NCBI RefSeq assembly: GCF_009363555.1 | Contig: NZ_CP045372.1 | Span: forward strand, 3,173,501 to 3,237,500 | Length of the DNA: 64,000 nucleotides | Reading direction: 5' to 3' | Source: Sulfitobacter sp. THAF37 | GTDB taxonomy: Bacteria; Pseudomonadota; Alphaproteobacteria; Rhodobacterales; Rhodobacteraceae | Shown: positions 35,870 to 46,884 of the stretch, piece after piece | How the letters are laid out: each line of letters starts with the position of its first letter | Position numbering within the stretch: position 1 is the stretch's first letter | Notes under the pieces: generated by a model | Seen by the model: only the letters and a program-made list of their open reading frames with translations | Told to the model about the DNA's origin: nothing | Database searches by the model: none | Program-made: the position numbers and the translations under genes

Positions 35870-37222
35870 ATGAAAACGTCACTGGTCATCCTTGCCGCAG
35901 GCAAAGGCACACGGATGAATTCGGACCTGCCCAAGGTCCTGCACCCCATCGCGGGCGAACCGATGCTGATCCACGCCATGGAATCCGGCCGCGTGCTGGC
36001 CCCCGAGCGCACCGTCGTCGTGGCGGGACACGGCGCCGATCAGGTCCGCGCCGCCGCCCTGGCGCACGACCCGGACGCGATCGTGGTCGAGCAGGAAGAA
36101 CAGCTTGGCACCGCCCATGCGGTTGCACAGGCCCGCGCCGCGCTGACCGGGTTCGAGGGCATGACCGTGGTGCTCTATGGCGACACCCCCTTCATCCAGC
36201 CCGAGACGCTGGAGCGGATGCAGGACGCGCTGGCGCAGCACGATGTCACGGTGCTGGGCTTTCAGGCCGCCGATCCCGCCCGCTATGGCAGGCTGGTGAT
36301 GGACGGCGACCGGCTGGAGCGGATCGTCGAATTCAAGGACGCCACCGAGGCCGAACGCGCCATCACCCTGTGCAATTCCGGCGTCCTCGCCGCCCGCACG
36401 GATACGCTGTTCGACCTGATCGACGCAGTGGGCAACGACAATGCCTCGGGCGAATACTACCTGACCGATATTGTCGGCCTGGCCCGCACAGGCGGCTTGC
36501 GCGCCAGCGCCGTCACCTGTGACGAGGCCGAGACGCTGGGCGTGAATTCCCGCGCCGACCTCGCGCTGGCCGATGCGACCTTCCAGCGCCGCGCCCGCGC
36601 GGCCCTGCTGGAAGACGGCGTGACCCTGATGGCCCCGGACACCGTCTATCTGGCCCGTGACACCATCATCGGGCGCGACACGCTGATCGAACCCAACGTG
36701 GTGTTCGGCCCCGGTGTCACGGTCGAATCCGGTGCCACGATCCGGGCCTTTTCGCATCTTGAAGGCTGCCATGTCTCGCGCGGAGGCATCGTCGGGCCCT
36801 ATGCCCGCCTGCGCCCCGGTGCGGAGCTTGCCGAAGACGTGCGCATCGGCAACTTTGTCGAGATCAAGAATGCCCAGGTTGCCGAAGGGGCCAAGATCAA
36901 CCACCTCAGCTATGTCGGCGACGCCTCTGTCGGGGCGGCGGCGAACCTTGGCGCGGGAACGATCACCTGCAACTACGACGGCGTGATGAAACATCACACC
37001 CACATCGGCGCGCGCGCCTTCATCGGGTCCAACACCATGCTGGTGGCCCCTGTCAGCATCGGCGACGGCGCGATGACGGGATCGGGGTCGGTCATCACAT
37101 CCGATGTCGAACCCGACGCGCTTGCGCTGGCACGTGCGCCGCAGGTCGAAAAACCCGGCATGGCGCGAAAATTGTTGGAAATGTTAAAGGCCAAAAAGGC
37201 CAAAATGCAGCGAGGCAGCTGA
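35870..37222 (+). CDS. glmU: Bifunctional N-acetylglucosamine-1-phosphate uridyltransferase / glucosamine-1-phosphate acetyltransferase
   Basis: Makes UDP-GlcNAc from GlcN-1-P, acetyl-CoA and UTP for peptidoglycan and lipid A. 450 residues. N-terminal nucleotidyltransferase loop LAAGKGTRMNSDLPKVLHPI with the following UTP site (VVLYGDTPFI), then a left-handed beta-helix acetyltransferase domain with hexapeptide-like repeats and NYDGVMKHHTHIGARAFIGS containing the acetyl-CoA/catalytic histidine region. Two bases before glmS; the pair supplies the complete route from fructose-6-P. 127 bases of divergent promoter region separate it from gph. Confidence 0.96.
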   Translation: MKTSLVILAAGKGTRMNSDLPKVLHPIAGEPMLIHAMESGRVLAPERTVVVAGHGADQVRAAALAHDPDAIVVEQEEQLGTAHAVAQARAALTGFEGMTVVLYGDTPFIQPETLERMQDALAQHDVTVLGFQAADPARYGRLVMDGDRLERIVEFKDATEAERAITLCNSGVLAARTDTLFDLIDAVGNDNASGEYYLTDIVGLARTGGLRASAVTCDEAETLGVNSRADLALADATFQRRARAALLEDGVTLMAPDTVYLARDTIIGRDTLIEPNVVFGPGVTVESGATIRAFSHLEGCHVSRGGIVGPYARLRPGAELAEDVRIGNFVEIKNAQVAEGAKINHLSYVGDASVGAAANLGAGTITCNYDGVMKHHTHIGARAFIGSNTMLVAPVSIGDGAMTGSGSVITSDVEPDALALARAPQVEKPGMARKLLEMLKAKKAKMQRGS

Positions 37223-37224
37223 AT

Positions 37225-39044
<1,820 letters not shown>

Positions 39045-39045
<1 letters not shown>

Positions 39046-39599
39046 TGGCAAAGCAGTTCGACAGCATCACCGACGACCACAGGAAATTCATCGCCTCGCA
39101 GCACATGTTCTTTTGCGGCACCGCCGCCGAAACGGGCCGGGTCAACATCTCGCCCAAGGGCACGGACAGCCTGCCCGTGCTCGGCCGCAACCGGATCATC
39201 TGGCGCAACCTCACCGGGTCGGGCAATGAAACCGCCGCACATCTGGCGCGCATCAACCGCATGACCCTGATGTGGTGCGGGTTCGAGGCACGGCCGATGA
39301 TCATGCACGCCTATGGGTCCGCCCGCACCCTGCATCCGCGCGATGCGGCGTTCGACGCCCTCAATGCGCATTTCCCGCCCGATCCCGGCGCCCGCCAGAT
39401 CTATGACATGACCGTGGACCTGATGCAGACCAGCTGCGGCTATGCGGTGCCCTTCTATGACCACAAGGGCCCGCGCGACGTCCTGCACCACTGGGCCAGC
39501 GACAAGGGCCGCGACGGGGTCGCCGCCTATTGGCAGGACCGCAACCAACACAACATCGACGGTCTGCCCACGCATATCCTGGCCGACCCCGATGCATGA
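39045..39599 (+). CDS. Pyridoxamine-5'-phosphate oxidase-like FMN-binding protein
   Basis: 184 residues. N-terminal MAKQFDSITDDHRKFIASQH followed by the flavin split-barrel core (MFFCGTAAETGRVNISPKGT, RNLTGSGNETAAHLA, ARPMIMHAYGSARTLHP). It belongs to the PNPOx-like clan that binds FMN; many members are of unknown function. The ATG overlaps the glmS stop by one base and its stop overlaps the DNA alkylation repair gene, so it is in one translational unit with them. Confidence 0.8.
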
Positions 39600-40278
39600 A
39601 CCCTATCTGTCGGCCCTCGAAGCCCTCGCCGACCCCGACCGCGCGGTGCAGATGCGCGCCTATCACAAGGCCGACCGCCGCTACCTTGGCCTGACCAATC
39701 CTCAGATCAACGATTTGACCAAAGCCTGGCGCGCGCAGACCGACGCCGATACCCGCGTTCTGATCGCCGCGGGCCTGTGGCAAACCGACATCTTCGAAGC
39801 CCGCCTCGCCGCCGCCAAACTGCTGACCCAGGCGCGGATTCGCCCCGATGACAGCGCCGCATGGGACCTCATCACCTCCTGGACTCCGGACTTCGACAGC
39901 TGGGCGATTGCCGATCACGCCTGCATCGCCGGGGCCAAACGCCTCACCGCCGACCCCGGCCGCCTCGATACCGTCGCGACCTGGGTCGCCTCCGATCACA
40001 TGTGGACCCGCCGCGCCGCCCTCGTCTCCACGCTCCCCTGGACCAGGCAGAACCACCCGAAACCGCAGGAGCTGGCCGCCCGCGACCGCATCCTCGGCTG
40101 GGCCGCAACCCTGGTGCACGATCACCAGTGGTTCATCCAGAAGGCCATCGGCTGGTGGCTGCGCGACCTGTCGAAACACGACGCCCCCCGCACCCTGCGC
40201 TTCATCGACACCCATGGCGCGGCGATGAAACCCTTCGCGGTAAAGGAAGCGCTGCGTCACCTCGACAAGAGCCCCTGA
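39592..40278 (+). CDS. DNA alkylation repair protein (AlkD-like HEAT-repeat)
   Basis: 228 residues of helix-turn-helix repeats like AlkD, a glycosylase of the HEAT-repeat type that removes bulky or N3/N7-alkylated bases without base flipping. The segment SWTPDFDSWAIADHACIAGA and TLPWTRQNHPKPQ are typical, and many Trp/Asp/Arg residues line the repeats. ATG at 39592 gives MHEPYLSALEALADP; it overlaps the previous gene by 8 bases. Some family members lack glycosylase activity, so the activity is inferred. Confidence 0.82.
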   Translation: MHEPYLSALEALADPDRAVQMRAYHKADRRYLGLTNPQINDLTKAWRAQTDADTRVLIAAGLWQTDIFEARLAAAKLLTQARIRPDDSAAWDLITSWTPDFDSWAIADHACIAGAKRLTADPGRLDTVATWVASDHMWTRRAALVSTLPWTRQNHPKPQELAARDRILGWAATLVHDHQWFIQKAIGWWLRDLSKHDAPRTLRFIDTHGAAMKPFAVKEALRHLDKSP

Positions 40279-40320
40279 AACATCCTTGGGATGGTGGGCC
40301 CGCAGCCAATATCAATAATG

Positions 40321-40342
40321 TCTTGCGCGCGCAGCGCGCTCC
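40321..40342. terminator. GC hairpin between converging genes
   Basis: In the 75-base gap between the converging alkylation-repair and lipoprotein genes there is a perfect hairpin GCGCGC-GCA-GCGCGC (40325-40339). A T-run is lacking on either side, so termination there is uncertain; it may only limit read-through. Confidence 0.25.
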
Positions 40343-40353
40343 GCCGGATCACA

Positions 40354-40878
40354 TCAGCCTTCCAGCGCGACCTCGACTTCGGTCAGATCGGTCAGCGACG
40401 CCCCGATCAACCGCAGCGCCGACAGCGACATCTGGCTGCCGCCCGTCGCCTCTCCGCCGCGCGGGATCAGCGTCACGGCAGACGACTTGCCCGTCGCCGG
40501 ATTGGTCACACGCCCTTTTGCCTCGGCACTCACAAGCGGCGTCTTCAGCCACAGGCCCGGCTGGGTCGCGTCGCCCAGCGACGCCACCGTCTTGCCCAGA
40601 CTGCGCCCGCCTTCCGCCGCCGGGGCCGCCGCCGCGGCACGCTGTTCGGGTGTGGTCGTATCCAGCGCCTCGGCAGATCGCGCCGCAGGCGGTGGCGGCG
40701 GTGCTGCCGTGGCAAGGTCGAGCTCTGGCACCTCAGCCGGATCGGAGGCGACAAAAGGATCATCCGGCGCCGCCTGCGCAGTGCCGCCCGCCTTGCGCCC
40801 AAGGCCAAAACGCTCTGTCACCGCGGCACAGCCCGTCACGCCCAGAACCAGTATCGTCAGGATCAGAATTCTCTTCAT
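40354..40878 (-). CDS. Hypothetical lipoprotein
   Basis: 174 residues with N-terminus MKRILILTILVLGVTGC and lipobox (VTGC) at Cys17; then an Ala/Pro/Glu-rich low-complexity region of about 80 residues (PPPPPAARSAEA) and a C-terminal part ending GASLTDLTEVEVALEG that looks structured. Outer- or inner-membrane lipoprotein by signal. The region resembles proteins often loosely named in this lineage; I do not assign a function. It is read toward the alkylation repair gene and divergent from moaA. Confidence 0.72.
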   Translation of the reverse strand: MKRILILTILVLGVTGCAAVTERFGLGRKAGGTAQAAPDDPFVASDPAEVPELDLATAAPPPPPAARSAEALDTTTPEQRAAAAAPAAEGGRSLGKTVASLGDATQPGLWLKTPLVSAEAKGRVTNPATGKSSAVTLIPRGGEATGGSQMSLSALRLIGASLTDLTEVEVALEG

Positions 40879-40963
40879 GCCCGCAAGGTAGCGCCATGCA
40901 CCTTAAGTCGCAATCTCCGAAATGCCGCTTGCGGGGATACCGGCAGGCCATTACCTATTGGGC

Positions 40964-41971
40964 ATGAATGCACCCCTGATCGACCCCTTCGCCCGCGCGA
41001 TCACCTATCTGCGCGTTTCCGTCACGGACCGCTGCGATTTCCGTTGCGTGTACTGCATGTCGGAAAACATGACCTTCCTGCCCAAGAAGGAACTGCTGAC
41101 GCTGGAGGAACTGGACCGGCTCTGCTCGACCTTCGTGAATCTCGGGGTTCAGAAGCTGCGCATCACCGGCGGCGAGCCTTTGGTGCGCAAGGGCATCATG
41201 ACCTTCTTCGACAGCATGACCCGGCATCTCGACAGCGGCGCGCTCAAGGAGTTGACGCTGACCACCAACGGCAGCCAGCTCGAACGCTTCGCAGACGATC
41301 TCTACGCCGCCGGCGTGCGCCGGGTGAACATCTCGCTCGACACGCTGAACGAAACCAAGTTCGCCGAGATCACCCGCTGGGGCCGGCTGCCACAAGTGAT
41401 GCGCGGCATCGACGCCGCTCAGCGGGCCGGGCTGCGGGTCAAGATCAACGCGGTGGCCCTCAAGGGCTTCAACGAGCAAGAGCTGCCTGCCATCACCCGC
41501 TGGTGCGCAGACCGCGACATGGACCTGACCTGGATCGAAGTCATGCCGATGGGCGATCTGGGCAACGAGGACCGCCTGGGCCAGTACTGGTCGCTCAAGG
41601 ACGTGCGCGCGCGCTATGCCGAAGACTACACCGTCACCGATCTGGCCGAGCGGTCGGGCGGCCCCGCGCGCTATGTCCGGCTGGAGGAAACCGGGCAGAA
41701 GATCGGCTTCATCACGCCGCTCAGTCACAATTTCTGCGAAAGCTGCAACCGTGTGCGCATCACCTGCACCGGTGAGATTTTCATGTGCCTCGGTCAGGAA
41801 GACGTGGCCGATCTGCGCGCGCCCCTGCGCGCCCACCCCACAGACAACGCCCCGCTCGAAGCCGCGATCCGCGCCGCCATCGACCGCAAGCCCAAAGGCC
41901 ATGATTTCGACTACTCGCGCCAGCAGCTCGACGGTCAGATGCCCCGCCACATGAGCCACACCGGCGGCTGA
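40964..41971 (+). CDS. moaA: GTP 3',8-cyclase (molybdenum cofactor biosynthesis protein A)
   Basis: Radical SAM enzyme that, with MoaC, converts GTP to cyclic pyranopterin monophosphate, first step of molybdopterin synthesis. 335 residues from [20 protein letters not shown]. The radical-SAM cluster is C24-x3-C28-x2-C31 ([10 protein letters not shown]). A second [4Fe-4S] cluster is bound by the cysteines of [14 protein letters not shown]. The protein ends SHTGG, the GG tail essential in the family. The upstream reading adds 14 residues and is rejected; divergent 85-base gap to the lipoprotein gene. Confidence 0.96.
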   Translation: MNAPLIDPFARAITYLRVSVTDRCDFRCVYCMSENMTFLPKKELLTLEELDRLCSTFVNLGVQKLRITGGEPLVRKGIMTFFDSMTRHLDSGALKELTLTTNGSQLERFADDLYAAGVRRVNISLDTLNETKFAEITRWGRLPQVMRGIDAAQRAGLRVKINAVALKGFNEQELPAITRWCADRDMDLTWIEVMPMGDLGNEDRLGQYWSLKDVRARYAEDYTVTDLAERSGGPARYVRLEETGQKIGFITPLSHNFCESCNRVRITCTGEIFMCLGQEDVADLRAPLRAHPTDNAPLEAAIRAAIDRKPKGHDFDYSRQQLDGQMPRHMSHTGG

Positions 41972-41978
41972 GCCTGGC

Positions 41979-43265
41979 ATGGCGCCCCTGCTCTACCGCA
42001 TATGGGTGGGCGCCAGCATGCTGCTGGTGCCTTTCGCCGCCCGTATCGCCACCGGCAAGCTGCGCCGCGCGGGTGTCACGGTGGTGCGCTGCCACGAAAA
42101 ACTCGGCCACGCGACCGAGCCGCGCGACCCCGACGCTCCGCTGATCTGGTTCCATGCCGCTTCCGTGGGTGAAACCCAGGCGGTGCTGGCGCTGATCTCC
42201 CGGATGGGCGCGGCCCTGCCGCGGGCGCGGTTCCTCATCACGTCGGGCACCGCGACCTCCGCCGCCATGCTCGCCCGCCGGATGCCACCGCGCTGCGTGC
42301 ACCAGTTCTCGCCGCTCGACGCGCCGGGGCCCCTGCGCCGCTTCCTGCGCCACTGGCGGCCCGATGCGGCGCTCTTTGTGGAAAGCGAACTCTGGCCCCA
42401 GATGCTGCGCCGCACCCATGCACAGGGCGCGCGAATGGCACTGGTCAACGCGCGGCTCTCGGCCAAATCCATCGCCAACTGGCGCCGCTTTCCGAAAACC
42501 GCCCGCTATCTGTTCGAGGTCTTCGACCTGATCCTGACCCAGAACGACGCCATGGCCAAAGCCATGGTCGAGATCAACGCCCCCGCTGACCGGGTCGCCC
42601 GCGGCATCAACCTCAAGTCGCTGGCCGGCCCCCTGCCGCAGGACGAGGATACCCTGTTCGAGGCGCGCGCCGCCCTCGGGCATCGCCCGGTCTGGATCGC
42701 CTCTTCCACCCATCCGGGAGAGGAGGAAACCGCGCTGGCCGCCCACAAGACCTTGCTGGCGCGCCATCCGGACCTCTGCCTCATCCTCGTCCCGCGCCAT
42801 CCCGAGCGTGGGCAGGAGGTGACGAACCTGATCGCCGGCGAGGGGCTGAGCCTGACCCGCCGCAGCCGTGGTGACATGCCTGGGGGCCAGGTCTTTCTCG
42901 CCGACACGCTGGGCGAGCTTGGCACCTGGTACGCGCTTGGCGATATCGTGTTTCTGGGCGGCTCCCTGCGCCCGATCGGGGGGCACAACCCGTTTGAAGT
43001 CGCCCAGGCAGGGGCGGCGGTGCTGTCTGGCAACCATGTCGCGAATTTCGCCGAAACCTTCGCCGAGATGGAGGCACGCGGCGCCGCGCGTCTGGTGGCC
43101 GATGCCGAAGACCTCGCCCTTCGGGTCGGCACCCTCCTGGACGATCCCACGGCGCTGGAGACGGCAAAGGCCGCCGCGACCGCCTTCACCCAGGACCGGA
43201 CAGACATGCTCGACAGCATCGCGGACCGCCTGATCAGGGCGCTGGAGCTTGACCGTCGTGCCTGA
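41979..43265 (+). CDS. waaA: 3-Deoxy-D-manno-octulosonic acid (Kdo) transferase
   Basis: Transfers Kdo from CMP-Kdo to lipid IVA in LPS core synthesis. 428 residues. An N-terminal membrane anchor (residues 4-24) and the catalytic Glu65 in HAASVGETQAVL; the ESELWPQMLRR motif and SSTHPGEEETALAAHK in the C-terminal half are characteristic. 7 bases after moaA, and the stop overlaps the glycosyltransferase start, so all three genes are co-transcribed even though moaA is unrelated. Confidence 0.95.
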   Translation: MAPLLYRIWVGASMLLVPFAARIATGKLRRAGVTVVRCHEKLGHATEPRDPDAPLIWFHAASVGETQAVLALISRMGAALPRARFLITSGTATSAAMLARRMPPRCVHQFSPLDAPGPLRRFLRHWRPDAALFVESELWPQMLRRTHAQGARMALVNARLSAKSIANWRRFPKTARYLFEVFDLILTQNDAMAKAMVEINAPADRVARGINLKSLAGPLPQDEDTLFEARAALGHRPVWIASSTHPGEEETALAAHKTLLARHPDLCLILVPRHPERGQEVTNLIAGEGLSLTRRSRGDMPGGQVFLADTLGELGTWYALGDIVFLGGSLRPIGGHNPFEVAQAGAAVLSGNHVANFAETFAEMEARGAARLVADAEDLALRVGTLLDDPTALETAKAAATAFTQDRTDMLDSIADRLIRALELDRRA

Positions 43266-44292
43266 ACTGTTCGTCACCAACTACAACCCGAATTTCACCG
43301 GCGTCTCGGCCACCGCCGCCAATGTGATCCGCCAGCAGTCGCAGCACCACGACCTGGCGCTGGTGGGCAATGCCCTGCCCGGCTGCCCGGCCCCCATGAC
43401 GCCTGCGCAGGCCCATCTCGCCTGCCGCCAGGGCACGCCGGAAAACCGCCCCTTTGCCATCTGGCACGTGCGCCGCAACCCGGAAATGCGCAGCGCCATC
43501 TGGCTGCGCGATGTGCGCCGCGCGCCGATCCGCATTGTCTTTACCTCCGCCGCGCAACGGCTGCATTCCGCCTACCCCCGCTGGCTGATCCGCCGCATGG
43601 ACGCGGTCATCGCCACCACCGAAAAAGCCGCCGAATTCGTCCCACACGTCCGCGCTGTCGTCCCCCACGGGGTCGATACCGATCTCTTCACCCCTGCCCC
43701 CGACCGCGCCGCCGCATGGCGCGCCCTGGGCTTTGGCGGCAGCCGTGGGATCGCCACGGTGGGACGCATCCGCCCCGAAAAGGGAACGGATGTCTTTGTC
43801 GACGCCATGCTGCGCTTCCTGCCCGATCATCCGGATGTCACCGCTCTGGTCGTCGGCCGCGCGGGCGGCAAGTTCGAAAGCTATCTGAGCGGCCTCAAGT
43901 CCAAGGTTTCGGCGGCAGGGCTGACAGACCGCCTGCGCTTTGTCGGAGAGATACCGGCCCCCGACCTGCCCGCCCTGATGCGCGCCCTGTCGCTGGTCAT
44001 GCAACTGCCCCGGTACGAAGGCTACGGCATGGTCCCGCTCGAAGGGCTCGCCAGCGGCACGCCATTCGTGGGCAGCGAGACAGGCTATTACCGCAGTTTT
44101 TCGGATGCGGGCCGGGTCGGCACCATCGTGCCCCTCGACAACGCCGAAGCCGCCGCCGCCGCCGCCAAGGCGCTGCTTGAGCGACACGACACCATCGCCG
44201 AGGCCGCACGCCACACCGCCCTGACCCGCTTCAGCGCCCGCGCCGAAGCAGATGGGATCGACGCGGTCTACCAATCCCTCTGGCACGGCTGA
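43258..44292 (+). CDS. Glycosyltransferase family 4 protein
   Basis: 344 residues with GT-B fold. C-terminal donor-binding half: VGRIRPEKGTDVFVDAMLRF (base-binding region), then YEGYGMVPLEGLASGTPFVG with the EX7E-type acidic pair of retaining GT4 enzymes. Start GTG at 43258 (MPELFVTNYNPNFTG), overlapping the waaA stop; TTG at 43249 is an alternative. Following waaA, it probably adds a sugar (mannose in rhizobial LpcC-type enzymes) to the Kdo-lipid A core, but the acceptor is inferred from context. Confidence 0.85.
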   Translation: MPELFVTNYNPNFTGVSATAANVIRQQSQHHDLALVGNALPGCPAPMTPAQAHLACRQGTPENRPFAIWHVRRNPEMRSAIWLRDVRRAPIRIVFTSAAQRLHSAYPRWLIRRMDAVIATTEKAAEFVPHVRAVVPHGVDTDLFTPAPDRAAAWRALGFGGSRGIATVGRIRPEKGTDVFVDAMLRFLPDHPDVTALVVGRAGGKFESYLSGLKSKVSAAGLTDRLRFVGEIPAPDLPALMRALSLVMQLPRYEGYGMVPLEGLASGTPFVGSETGYYRSFSDAGRVGTIVPLDNAEAAAAAAKALLERHDTIAEAARHTALTRFSARAEADGIDAVYQSLWHG

Positions 44293-44323
44293 CAGGGGCG
44301 CGCAGGGTGGCTGCGGGGCGCAT

Positions 44324-44353
44324 CCCCCGCTTCTTTATGCTGAAAATACTCCA
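44324..44353. repeat. Intergenic repeat, copy 1
   Basis: CCCCCGCTTCTTTATGC followed by TGAAAATACTCCA between the converging glycosyltransferase and M20 genes. A near-identical copy is at 48259-48289. The AT-rich core differs sharply from the surrounding GC-rich sequence. Confidence 0.55.
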
Positions 44354-44429
44354 GTAGAACGCCTGCCCGAAGCACACCCCCGACATAACGCGAAACGGGA
44401 CAGGACCCGGCCCGCCCCGCGCAAGAGGA

Positions 44430-45593
44430 TCAGGCCGCCGGCATCCGCTGTTCGACCACGCCGGCCCACCAGCTGCATCCCGCCGGGATCGCCTCGTCGT
44501 TGAAGTTGTACATCGGGTGGTGCACCATCGCCCCGTCGCCGTTGCCGACCAGGATATAGGCGCCCGGACGTTCCTCCAGCATAAAGGCGAAATCCTCGCC
44601 GCCCATGACCAGCGGCGCCTCGTCGCATTGGCCAGAGACGCTGCGCGCCACCTCGGCGGCGAAATCGGTCTGCTCGGGGTGGTTGACCATGACGGGATAG
44701 TTCCGCTTGTAGTTCACCCGCGCCACCGCGCCGAAAGTCGCCGCGATGCCCTCGCAGATCTCCGTCACGCGCGTCTCGGCCAGATCGCGCAGCTCGTTGC
44801 TGAGGGTCCGCACGGTGCCCATCAGGTTCACCCGTTGCGGGATCACGTTGAACGCCTTTGACGAAGATTCGATCGACGTGATCGACACCACGATATTGCC
44901 GATGGGGTCCGCATTGCGGCTGACGATGGTCTGCAAGGCGGTGATGATATGTGCGGTCACGACACCGGTGTCGATGGTCTCATGCGGCTTTGCCGCATGG
45001 CCGCCCAGTCCCTCGACCTCGATCTCAAGCAGATCGGTCGCGGCAAAGAACGGGCCGGTGCGGATGCCGAAGCTGCCCGTGGGCATCCCGGGCCAATTGT
45101 GCATCCCATAGACTTCCTGAATGCCCCACCGCTCCATCATGCCATCGTCGCACATGACCTTGCCGCCGCCGCCGCCCTCTTCGGCGGGCTGAAAGATCAC
45201 CACCGCGGTCCCGTCGAAGTTCCGCGTCTCCGCCAGGTATTGCGCCGCCCCCAGCAGCATGGCGGTATGGCCGTCATGGCCGCAGGCATGCATGGCACCG
45301 TCCGTCTTTGAGGCATAGTCGAGTCCGGTCTGCTCGTGAATAGGCAGCGCGTCCATATCCGCACGCAGACCGATCACCTTGCCCGATGCGGTGCTCTTGC
45401 CCTTGATCACGCCCACAACCCCGGTGCGTCCGATCCCCTCGACCACCTCGTCGCAGCCAAAGGCGCGCAGCTTTTCCGCGACAGTGGCCGCAGTACGATG
45501 GGTGTCGAACAGGATTTCGGGGTGCTCGTGCAGATCACGTCGCCAGGCGGTGATGTCATCATGCAGTTCGGCAAAGCGGTTCTTGACTGGCAT
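44430..45593 (-). CDS. M20-family amidohydrolase (hippurate hydrolase type), copy A
   Basis: 387 residues, zinc-dependent deacylase of the M20D group that hydrolyses N-acyl amino acids. Metal-binding motifs: ADMDALPIHEQTGLDYASK, ACGHDGHTAMLLGAAQYLAE and the EEGGGGG loop, with HHPMYNFNDEAIP at the C-terminus. It lies directly downstream of copy B, with which it shares most of its sequence; the two products begin MPVKNRFAE and MPIKNRFAE. The N-terminal ATG at 45593 is matched by homology to copy B. Confidence 0.9.
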   Translation of the reverse strand: MPVKNRFAELHDDITAWRRDLHEHPEILFDTHRTAATVAEKLRAFGCDEVVEGIGRTGVVGVIKGKSTASGKVIGLRADMDALPIHEQTGLDYASKTDGAMHACGHDGHTAMLLGAAQYLAETRNFDGTAVVIFQPAEEGGGGGKVMCDDGMMERWGIQEVYGMHNWPGMPTGSFGIRTGPFFAATDLLEIEVEGLGGHAAKPHETIDTGVVTAHIITALQTIVSRNADPIGNIVVSITSIESSSKAFNVIPQRVNLMGTVRTLSNELRDLAETRVTEICEGIAATFGAVARVNYKRNYPVMVNHPEQTDFAAEVARSVSGQCDEAPLVMGGEDFAFMLEERPGAYILVGNGDGAMVHHPMYNFNDEAIPAGCSWWAGVVEQRMPAA

Positions 45594-45694
45594 GGCTTGT
45601 CCTTTTCGATGGTTGGGGCCGCGGGGCCGCCGCAAGGGCGGGCAGAACGCGAAACCTCCTTTGAGCGGGCAAATCGCCCGGCTTTCGCCTTGGT

Positions 45695-46861
45695 CTACCC
45701 CACCGGCATCCGGGTTTCCACCAGTTCGGCGAACCACGAACAGCCCGCCGGAATCGCCGCGTCGTTAAAGTCATATTCCGGGTGGTGCAGCGACGCGCTG
45801 TCGCCATTGCCGATCATCATATAGGCGCCGGGCCGTGCGTTCAGCATATAGGAAAAGTCCTCCCCCGCCATGACGGGCGGCAGATCGCGCACCACGCCGG
45901 GCGCTACCTTGTCCGCCATGTCGGCGGCGAAATCCGTCTGGTCGGGGTGGTTGACCGTCACCGGATAGCCGCGCGTATAGGTGATCTTCGCCGCGCACTG
46001 ATAGGCCGCTGCGGTATGGGTGACGACCTCATGAAACCGCGCCTCGGCCAGGTCGCGCACGGTCTCGTCCAGGCTGCGCACCGTGCCGCGCAGACGCACG
46101 GACTGCGGCAGGATGTTGTGACTGTCGGTGTCGCTTTGCACCGTGGTGACGGACACCACCACCTGTTCCACCGGATCGACGTTGCGCGAGGCGATGCTTT
46201 GCAGCGCGACCACCACATGCGCCGCCGCAAGGTTGCTGTCCGCGCCGTTGTGCGGGGCCGCCGCATGGCTGCCGCGCCCCTCGACGATAACCTCGAATTC
46301 ATCCGCCGCCGCCAGCAGCGCCCCATGCCGGATCGCGAATTCACCTGCCGGAAAGGACGGCATGTTGTGCATGCCGTAGACCTCCTGGATGCCCCAGCGG
46401 TCCATCATGCCGTCCTTGACCATTTCATTGCCGCCACCGCCGCCCTCTTCGGCGGGCTGGAAGATCAGCACGCAACGGCCGTCGAAATTCCGCGTCTCGG
46501 CAAGATACTGCGCCGCACCCAGCAGCATGGCCGTGTGACCATCGTGTCCGCAGGCGTGCATTATGCCCGGGGTCTTCGACGCGTAATCGACCCCGGTCGC
46601 CTCGTTGATCGGCAGCGCATCCATGTCCGCGCGCAGCCCGATGGTCCGCCCCGAGGAATTGCTGCGGCCCTCGATCACCGCGACCAGCCCGGTCTTGCCG
46701 ATCCCGGTGGTGATGTCGGTGATGCCAAAGCTGCGCAGCTTGTCCTCCACGAACTTCACCGTCTCATGCACATCGAACATCAGTTCCGGGTGCTCATGCA
46801 GATGTCTGCGCCAGGCGGTAATCTCGGCATGGGTTTCGGCAAAACGGTTCTTGATCGGCAT
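45695..46861 (-). CDS. M20-family amidohydrolase (hippurate hydrolase type), copy B
   Basis: 388 residues, the tandem paralogue of the neighbouring gene 102 bases away. The same metal motifs are present (ADMDALPINEATGVDYASK, ACGHDGHTAMLLGAAQYLAE, EEGGGGG, HHPEYDFNDAAIP). Compared with copy A it diverges most in the dimerization/lid domain (GSHAAAPHNGADSNLAAAHVV), which determines substrate preference. Two copies with different lids could split substrate use between acyl-amino acids and other amides; activities cannot be read from sequence. Confidence 0.9.
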   Translation of the reverse strand: MPIKNRFAETHAEITAWRRHLHEHPELMFDVHETVKFVEDKLRSFGITDITTGIGKTGLVAVIEGRSNSSGRTIGLRADMDALPINEATGVDYASKTPGIMHACGHDGHTAMLLGAAQYLAETRNFDGRCVLIFQPAEEGGGGGNEMVKDGMMDRWGIQEVYGMHNMPSFPAGEFAIRHGALLAAADEFEVIVEGRGSHAAAPHNGADSNLAAAHVVVALQSIASRNVDPVEQVVVSVTTVQSDTDSHNILPQSVRLRGTVRSLDETVRDLAEARFHEVVTHTAAAYQCAAKITYTRGYPVTVNHPDQTDFAADMADKVAPGVVRDLPPVMAGEDFSYMLNARPGAYMMIGNGDSASLHHPEYDFNDAAIPAGCSWFAELVETRMPVG

Positions 46862-46884
46862 GGGCTGTCCTTTGCGCAGGGGTG

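Noticed and set aside
37150..37224. glmS ribozyme upstream of glmS
   Set aside because: The gap to glmU is two bases and the organism type is Gram-negative; no ribozyme fold is possible.
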